Assembly: GCA_030248225.1 (NCBI GenBank)
Contig: JASANE010028269.1
Span: forward strand, 24,360-88,359
Reading direction: 5' to 3'
DNA length: 64,000 nt
Source of the DNA: Trileptium ribeirensis
Lineage: Eukaryota > Nematoda > Enoplea > Enoplida > Thoracostomopsidae
The first letter of the stretch is position 1; each line of letters opens with the position of its first letter. Made by a program: the position numbers and the translations under genes. Shown in pieces: positions 58,399 to 64,000 of the stretch. The notes under the pieces were generated by a model. It worked only from the letters and a program-made list of their open reading frames with translations, made no database searches and had not been told where the DNA came from.

Positions 58399-59667
58399 CT
58401 ACGTGCAAATATGTTCCCCCTTAAGTTCTATTCTTCTTCTTCGTTGCCGGCTCTGCGTTGTTCGCCGAGGCGAAAGAGTCCCGTACAGCAAACGTAATGG
58501 CTCAAACCAATTGATTAGTTCCGCATGATATGCGGGCGCCACCACTGGCTCAGCCCAACGCTGGCAATCCTCACCCCGGTTGAACGGTCCGACCGTGTCC
58601 CAGGCTTCGGGTGCCGATAATGGTACTGACCATGGGGCCATGACGACATTTCGGAGCGCTTGATGGTCTGCGGTAAGGCGCAGTTTCCGCATGCGCAGTT
58701 CCGTCGCCCAGGCCTCGCTCGTGTAGTTGAGCGCGTTCCATTGCGGTGGCGGCGGAGCGATGTAAACGGCTGCGCTTTCCCGGAGCCGCCGCTCAAGCAC
58801 TTCCAGCTTTCGCTTGATGCGTTTGACGAACGCGCTGGGGGAAAAAACTTTTTTGGCCTGACTGCCATAGTTTGCTGTAGCCGCCGACGATGATCACGCA
58901 GTCCGTTTGCGGCGTAACGAACGCGTTGGCCCATTGGATTAGATCGGCCATCTCCATACGTGGCCAAGCGAATACCAGCCAATTATGCTGGTTGGCAGCA
59001 TTGAGCAGTGGCAACGCCTGTTCGTCACCTACGACTATGACCTGGGGCCATCGCACAAGTCCATCCTGATGATATGCCCGGATTTCCTCGAGCAGGCGAC
59101 CTGTCACGTTATGGAACGTGCGGTCACAGCAGCATTGGACGGTGCTTGTGCCAGTTCCCCAAAAGTCGTCGAACGCCGCACTAAGCAAAAGTCGGTCGCC
59201 GGTGGCTCTAGTTCTTCCGCACATTCGCTCATAGCGAACTTGGCCAGTAGAATCGGCCGCATGACGTGCGGATAGTAGGCCTGGAGCATATACCGCCTTT
59301 TAAGTGGCAGCCGACGTAGTAAGGCAATGCTGCGGAGTTGTAGCTCCATTGGGCTGATGTCCGCTTTAGCCAGTTCCTTGCCGGCGTTGTCGAATCCCAG
59401 CAGCTCCAAGATGCTGAGGTAAAAATGTTCGGACGCGCTGGATAGGCGTCGGCCGTTATGCTCGAATGTGTCGAGTGTCGTAGTTTCGTTGGCTAGCAAG
59501 GGCCGGCAGGTGCCTTTGGAGGCAAAGATCTGCACAAGCGGCCCCCGTTGAATGCGGTAGATGGACACCGTCGGGTAGGCGCCGCCGCCACAAACCATCG
59601 GAACGTGCGGCACGCCCTTTGGTATCAGTGGTCCTTGAACGTTGTTGGTGCTGTGACTTCGTCGCAT
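58399..59667 (-). pseudogene. NADAR-domain protein B of the retroelement, frameshifted
   Basis: Three overlapping frames (59667-59104, 59224-58793, 58800-58399) together parallel protein A. The first has a basic start, a beta-rich segment and the NADAR opening (SASEHFYLSILELLGF, then MRPILLAKF). The second has SAAFDDFWGTG and NVTGRLLEEIRAYHQ, the NADAR core ending, then WPQVIVVGDEQALPLLNAAN and CVIIVGGY. The third has a helix, YIAPPPPQW and a carboxy tail. Frame changes lie near 59220 and near 58835, the latter beside A6, T6 and C5 runs. NADAR enzymes cleave N-glycosidic bonds of ADP-ribose derivatives. The domain call rests on motif order, not a search. Confidence 0.72.
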
Positions 59668-59793
59668 CTATAATGTGTATACCGAGATAAGTTTTGGGTA
59701 CAAAAATAGTCTTGTTTACCTGTAAATGTATTCTTGGTCCCCTCTTCTACCCCCCTTTTTGTTGGCCCGTTGTATTTGCTTGTGTTAAGGTAC
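59668..59793 (-). other. possible intron before NADAR ORF B
   Basis: ACATTATAG directly precedes the ATG at 59667. Two donor-like sites lie upstream: CAG/GTAAAC at 59719 (52-base intron) and CAC/GTACCT at 59793 (126-base intron). The second would join the S/T/P-rich ORF to NADAR ORF B in frame at its last residues. A purine run (AAAAAGGGGGGTAGAAGAGG) also lies here on the minus strand, near 59740-59760. Confidence 0.3.
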
Positions 59794-61125
59794 GTGCGAA
59801 TACAGGCTTAGTCCACCCGTAGGTCTGGATCGGTCAGATTCTTCGTAAGGTGGTGGCCGAGGTGTTCGTTGTCGCCAAGCTGCAGGGTGTAGTTCCTGGC
59901 TAGAAGGATATCGCGGGAATGTGGTCGGTGACTGAGTCCCGCCTGGCGGGCGTTCTTCCATTAAAAGTTGTCGCGGGGTTGGCGTTGGTGCACTAGTCAT
60001 TGACGTGGTGACGCTGGTAGATTGTGCGCGTGTGGTCGAAGCTAGTCTAGTTGATGTTCCTGCAGTTTCAGTCCTAGCCATCCCTGGTTCCTGAAAAGTC
60101 ACACGTCTATGTCTGCGTAAAGCGTCTCCTATTTTTTCATCTGACGCTACGCCGTACGGCCGAAAGACCCGATCCCTGGCCTGGCGATGTGGTAAGTGTC
60201 TGGTTGGGATAGTCGCATGAGTAGTACTAAGACGTATTGTCTCAGAGGAAGTACTGCTGGTGGTGGTGGGATGTATCAGCTCAGTGATGGTTATCGCGGA
60301 TGGTCCTGGCTGGTCAGTAGTACCGAGCTGGATGGTTGAGCCTCCTCGCGCTGATACTACCTGTTTTCGTTGAGTGGGCCGTCCAACAAGTGCCTTTCCT
60401 CGTTCTTCCGGCGATGCTTGTGTGCTGGGAGCGGTGCCTAGGGTTACTGCGCGAACAATTCCTCTCCGGGGTGCCGGTGGTTCACTGCTTGATTCTGCAA
60501 GCGTGAATTCACTTAGTGAGTCGGATGTTCCTGGCTGCGTAGTAGGTGTTCTGGAGCTACTGCTGGATGTCTCTTGTCCTGCTTGACCGCGTCGTTCCGC
60601 CGAAGAGGGTTCCTGCGACGTCTGGCTGGTTAACTCGTCGTCGGCTTCAGCTGCTCTCACGTCCTCCGTGGTGCCTTCGCCAGATGTTTCTGATAGGTAG
60701 CTGGACATTGGTGACCCTGGTGGTTGAGTAAAGGCTGCCTCCCGAAAAACATATTGGTGGGGAGACCTAGGTCTGTCGGCAGCTGCTGGTGGAGCGCTGT
60801 AGGGACGTATTGCTGTATAGTCCCCTACGGTTTGCGTTGCAGTCTCCATTGGTATGCGTAGCCGTGATGCCATAATATGTTCAGCTGGTCGTGATTGAAA
60901 TAATGGATGGTCCTGAGCAGCGAGCATGATTGCGTAGCGTAAGTCCCCTGAGGTATATGGTCCAGGTACAACAATTCCTCCTGAAGTTCCGCGTGGCGTA
61001 GTAGATAGCGTGAGGTCCGCTGGGTAAAAATGTTGTCCTTCAAGTATGCCTACACCTACAGTCGGTACGCCGAATGGAACTTCCTCGCTGGTAGCCACTA
61101 TTCTTTCCATTGTGGTTACTGGCAC
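59785..61125 (-). CDS. Ser/Thr/Pro-rich ORF of the retroelement (446 residues), function unknown
   Basis: A long frame between integrase and the NADAR ORFs. It is rich in Ser, Thr, Pro and Gly, with a more ordinary first ~110 residues (ILEGQHFYPADL, GGIVVPGPYTSGDL) and low complexity after. I see no membrane segment, signal peptide, zinc knuckle or known domain, so it is not an obvious envelope gene. The listed start is GTG; the frame is open upstream to about 61190, overlapping the end of pol in the +1 frame. It may be joined to pol by a 58-base GT-AG intron (see findings). Confidence 0.55.
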   Translation of the reverse strand: MPVTTMERIVATSEEVPFGVPTVGVGILEGQHFYPADLTLSTTPRGTSGGIVVPGPYTSGDLRYAIMLAAQDHPLFQSRPAEHIMASRLRIPMETATQTVGDYTAIRPYSAPPAAADRPRSPHQYVFREAAFTQPPGSPMSSYLSETSGEGTTEDVRAAEADDELTSQTSQEPSSAERRGQAGQETSSSSSRTPTTQPGTSDSLSEFTLAESSSEPPAPRRGIVRAVTLGTAPSTQASPEERGKALVGRPTQRKQVVSARGGSTIQLGTTDQPGPSAITITELIHPTTTSSTSSETIRLSTTHATIPTRHLPHRQARDRVFRPYGVASDEKIGDALRRHRRVTFQEPGMARTETAGTSTRLASTTRAQSTSVTTSMTSAPTPTPRQLLMEERPPGGTQSPTTFPRYPSSQELHPAAWRQRTPRPPPYEESDRSRPTGGLSLYSHVP

Positions 61126-61159
61126 GGTGTGACGTCCATATTCTACCTGCGTGTCTCGG

Positions 61160-61975
61160 CTACCAGGTTCTGGTATGTATGAAAAAAACCTCTTGACTGG
61201 TTACCTGTTCCTGTGATATCGGCGGCCAAGATGGTTCTATTTCTCTGTCTGGATCAGTCAGTGGAATCCGATTCCTGACTGTCCTTGGATTCTGCGGCTC
61301 GAAGTCGTCCGTCCGATACTCAATGTGTTCCATCGCTGCTTGTTCGGCCTCAATTTCTGCATATGTCCGGCGATATAGGTTAGGATCATTGGGGTCACCC
61401 AATTCTACACTCTCGGTATCCGAACTATCACTCGCTGCTGTTCTTATAGTGCGCACTGCTACCTCATCTACAGGTTCTATTTCGGTAACGAAATCCCTAT
61501 CAGCGATAATCCGTTGGGTTGGTTCATTCAGACCCCTTTCTAATACAGAAGCGTGTACCTGACCTAGCCAGTCTCCTACGTTTGGTACTGGATCTAATGC
61601 CCTAAAACATGGCTTTGTCCTATTAATGTGTACTACATGCGCCATACCTTCTGGATTCGAATGCATTCTTACACGCATGCATGGCGGAGTGATCCTTAGT
61701 ATTTCGTATGGTCCGCACCAACGAGGCGTAAGTTTCCTAGATGTTCCTGGTGTAGTGTCGTGTCTGTAAACCCAAACTAACTCACCCGTTTGATAGCGAG
61801 GTTCGCGAGTTTGCCTATTGTACCTTAGCCGATTTACTTCCTGGGCGGCTCTCATTGATTGGTATGCGCGTTCCCTAATAGAAGCCATCCAGCGCTGCGC
61901 GTTAGCCCTGTAGGAATGAGCTCCGGTGTATCCTGTAGCTGCACTATGTCTGTCGTATTCTCCGGGGAGCCTAGG
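61160..61975 (-). pseudogene. pol: pol continuation: integrase C-terminal domain after an in-frame stop
   Basis: After the TAA at 61976-61978 the same frame stays open to 61160. It begins PRLPGEYDRH and includes RERAYQSMRAAQEVNRLRYN, the usual helix after the core, then a GPY/F-like chromatin or DNA-binding module (GELVWVYR, LTPRWCGPYEIL, HVVHINRTKP). The first ATG, at 61888, falls inside the domain, so it is the separated end of integrase rather than an independent gene. It continues with an acidic tail of ~130 residues. Confidence 0.8.
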
Positions 61976-64000
61976 TTAGAATCCATGCATGAGCAAGAAT
62001 GGTGGGTATTTTGTTGCTGTGTGTACCGAAGAGTTATAAGCCATGATGCAAAACGGCAATGACATATCCCATGAGTGGTGGTCGTTTTGTGGTACGCTTA
62101 CTCGTAGTAAATATAGTAATGTCCTATTAAATCTTTCAATTTCTCCATTTGCCTGAGGGTGGTAAGCTAAACTCATGTGTCGGAATATCTGCATTTCCTG
62201 GCATAAGTTTTCAAACATGTGTGCGGTGAAAGCACCTCCTCTGTCAGAATATAGCTCTCTGGGAGCTCCGTATTTATTAACTACCTCATATAAAAATATG
62301 TGTGCGGCAGTGTGTGCATCCTGGTGTCTTATTGCCACTGCTATTGCAAATTTTGTGAATTGATCGAGGAATGCAATAACATAGCGGTTACCCGCTTGCG
62401 ATCGAACTTGAATATCGAGTATGTCTACGAATACACGATACATTGGTTGATTTGCCAACGGAACCCTACCCAATCCGGTGGTTATCCGAAAAATTGGGCC
62501 CTTCGTGGACTGGCATAGAGTGCACCGCCTGATCCATTGCTGTGCGTGTTCTGACATACCCTTCCAGTAATAAAACTGTTTAAATTTTGCTAGTAGTCGA
62601 TCGCGGCCAGGATGTCCTCCATATAAGGTGTTATGTTCGTGTTTGAGTACCTGCTGTACTAATGTAATTGGGACGCACAACTTATAATTTATATCACCTG
62701 GCTGTAACGGATGCATGTATAATATTTTCGTATCTTGAGCTAGCTCGAAGTAATGAGCTCTCATTTCTATTCTTAGTGCGCCCAACTCGGCCTTGGACCA
62801 AATAGGACCCAGTTCTGGGTCATTTCTTTGTATGTACGGCAAGAGCCGCACTAGATTAAAATCTGAGAGATCTGAAAAGAACGGCAGGTATATGTTTTCA
62901 TGAGTGTCCTGCGCGTCCTCTATCCTAACTGTTGGTAATATTTCGGTCTCATAGTGCATCATTAATTTCATGAGCCTATCGAATTCCTGTTCTGTTGGTA
63001 GTGTGGTTGCCCTTAGTCCTACAGTTTCTGATTCAGGCCGGTGTGGCCTTTTAGATCCTCGAGCCTGAGGTCCGACTCCAGCACCCGAGGTGGTTGTAGT
63101 GTGCACTGACGTTGCTGGTGTTCCTCCTGGATCCATTCTGATTGGGATCGCGCTTAGCGTAGCTGCTTGCTGCGTTAGCGTTGCTGGGGGTACTGTAGTT
63201 ATCTGCGTGTCAGGAACTAGTTGCGATGGAATTTCCTCGGAGTTTGGCTGTCCTGGGGGAGCTATCGGGCTTCCTATTACTGCTGTTGGTGCCCCCGTTG
63301 CGAGCGGGGTCACTGTGCGTACGGGATACGGCAAGTGCGATTGGTCCCATGCGGCGCAAGTTGTTAGCGGACGAAGTCCGGTGGGTCGCCCTCGACCCAT
63401 CATTAATATTTCATATGTGTCTCCTGTTTGTTCCTCGCTGATGGATGGGTCGTATCTAGGATCCCGTGACAACGCATCGGCATTGCCATTCTCTTTACCT
63501 GGTCTGTAGAGTATTTCAAATCCTCCAAATTCAAGTAGTAACTCACTACGCCACTGGGATAAGCGTGAATTTCTAGGTGGTTTGTCAAACAGAGCCTTAA
63601 GTGGCTTATGGTCAGTTTCTACATGAAATTTGTGCCCTACTAAGTAATGCTTAAAGTGTAGCGCTGCCCATCTAATCGCGAGAGCTTCGGCTTCGATTGC
63701 GGGATACCGGCGTTGATAATCTAGCAGGGCTTTACTTGCGTACGCAATGGGTTTGAGGCCTTGTTTAGTTTTCTGCGAGAGCACTGCACCCATTGCGTAT
63801 CCTGAAGCGTCCGTCTGTAGAATAAACGGCTGTGTAAAATCAGGGTGCACTAGCACGGGTTCATCTAGGAGCGCCTGTTTTAGTTTCTTAAAAGCGTCCT
63901 CACACTTAGGAGTCCATTTAAATACTGCATCCTTGCGTTTTAGTTCGTTCAATGGTTCGCATATATCTGAATAGCTCGGTATAAATTTGTGATAGTAACC
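61976..64000 (-). CDS. pol: retroelement pol fragment: RT end, RNase H, integrase zinc finger and core
   Basis: The frame is open from the window edge to TAA at 61976. Counting from the codon at 64000, it opens with the RT connection (GYYHKFIPSYSDI). RNase H has D64 in QTDAS, E103, D130 in ETDHKPL and D175 in NADALSR. A T/P-rich linker of roughly 160 residues follows. Then comes the zinc-binding domain (H..H...C..C, HEHN to CTLC) at ~454-496, and an integrase core with D526 in FVDIL, D586 in YSDRGG and E622 in GEIER, spaced D,D35E. All catalytic residues of RNase H and integrase are present. The 5' end is outside the window. Confidence 0.93.
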   Translation of the reverse strand, partial: GYYHKFIPSYSDICEPLNELKRKDAVFKWTPKCEDAFKKLKQALLDEPVLVHPDFTQPFILQTDASGYAMGAVLSQKTKQGLKPIAYASKALLDYQRRYPAIEAEALAIRWAALHFKHYLVGHKFHVETDHKPLKALFDKPPRNSRLSQWRSELLLEFGGFEILYRPGKENGNADALSRDPRYDPSISEEQTGDTYEILMMGRGRPTGLRPLTTCAAWDQSHLPYPVRTVTPLATGAPTAVIGSPIAPPGQPNSEEIPSQLVPDTQITTVPPATLTQQAATLSAIPIRMDPGGTPATSVHTTTTSGAGVGPQARGSKRPHRPESETVGLRATTLPTEQEFDRLMKLMMHYETEILPTVRIEDAQDTHENIYLPFFSDLSDFNLVRLLPYIQRNDPELGPIWSKAELGALRIEMRAHYFELAQDTKILYMHPLQPGDINYKLCVPITLVQQVLKHEHNTLYGGHPGRDRLLAKFKQFYYWKGMSEHAQQWIRRCTLCQSTKGPIFRITTGLGRVPLANQPMYRVFVDILDIQVRSQAGNRYVIAFLDQFTKFAIAVAIRHQDAHTAAHIFLYEVVNKYGAPRELYSDRGGAFTAHMFENLCQEMQIFRHMSLAYHPQANGEIERFNRTLLYLLRVSVPQNDHHSWDMSLPFCIMAYNSSVHTATKYPPFLLMHGF

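Larger units (their letters stand above)
56829..64000 (-). mobile_element. Ty3/gypsy-like retroelement, 5'-truncated by the window edge, with NADAR cassette
   Basis: All coding segments lie on the minus strand in the order pol (RNase H, integrase), an S/T/P-rich ORF, NADAR protein B and NADAR protein A. RNase H before integrase is the Ty3/gypsy order. Base composition is much richer in GC than the STAM region. The copy carries an in-frame stop and several single-base frameshifts, so this copy is probably inactive. Gag, protease, most of reverse transcriptase and the 5' LTR would lie beyond 64000. Confidence 0.85.

Noticed and set aside
60374..60731. Plus-strand ORFs opposite the S/T/P-rich ORF
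   Set aside because: They are antisense shadows in GC-richer coding DNA.

Overview
This is a eukaryotic, AT-rich window with long introns bounded by GT-AG sites, many degenerate dispersed repeats and few genes. The encoded STAM protein has a worm-like VHS domain, and a polypyrimidine-AG site lies 33 bases before its start codon. Together these suggest a nematode. The species is not determined, and this placement is an inference.

Layout. 1-7459: no recognisable gene; it holds degenerate tRNA-derived (SINE-like) segments, a ~175-bp degenerate tandem repeat and a hAT-like MITE. 7460-40096 (+): one gene of 13 coding exons, 1806 coding bases and 601 residues, for STAM (signal transducing adaptor molecule), with VHS, UIM, SH3, helical Hrs-binding and Q-rich tail regions. 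Every junction keeps the frame. Its introns carry repeats: a three-copy 1.76-kb tandem array in intron 2 that repeats a small secreted-peptide-like ORF, an 832-bp MITE with 6-bp target duplications, several short tandem duplications and a perfect 60-bp GC-rich pair. 40097-51700: no gene recognised; it holds Tc1-like and Harbinger-like MITEs and a cluster of TGTTCGCGAACA palindromes. 51700-56800: higher GC, hairpins, promoter-like motifs and LTR-like boundaries, without a convincing gene.

56829-64000 (-): the 3' part of a Ty3/gypsy-type retroelement, cut by the window edge. In transcription order it encodes the end of reverse transcriptase, RNase H, a long T/P-rich linker, a zinc-binding domain, a D,D35E integrase core, an in-frame stop, the integrase C-terminal (GPY/F-like) domain, a 446-residue S/T/P-rich ORF, and two diverged paralogous NADAR-domain proteins. 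Each NADAR protein appears fused to a second, SGNH-like domain, and each is broken by single-base frameshifts. NADAR proteins act on ADP-ribose-linked substrates, including removal of ADP-ribose from guanine in bacterial DarT/NADAR systems. A duplicated NADAR cassette in the env position of a retroelement is the most unusual thing in this window. The element is probably a decayed copy; intact relatives elsewhere in the genome would tell whether the cassette belongs to the family.
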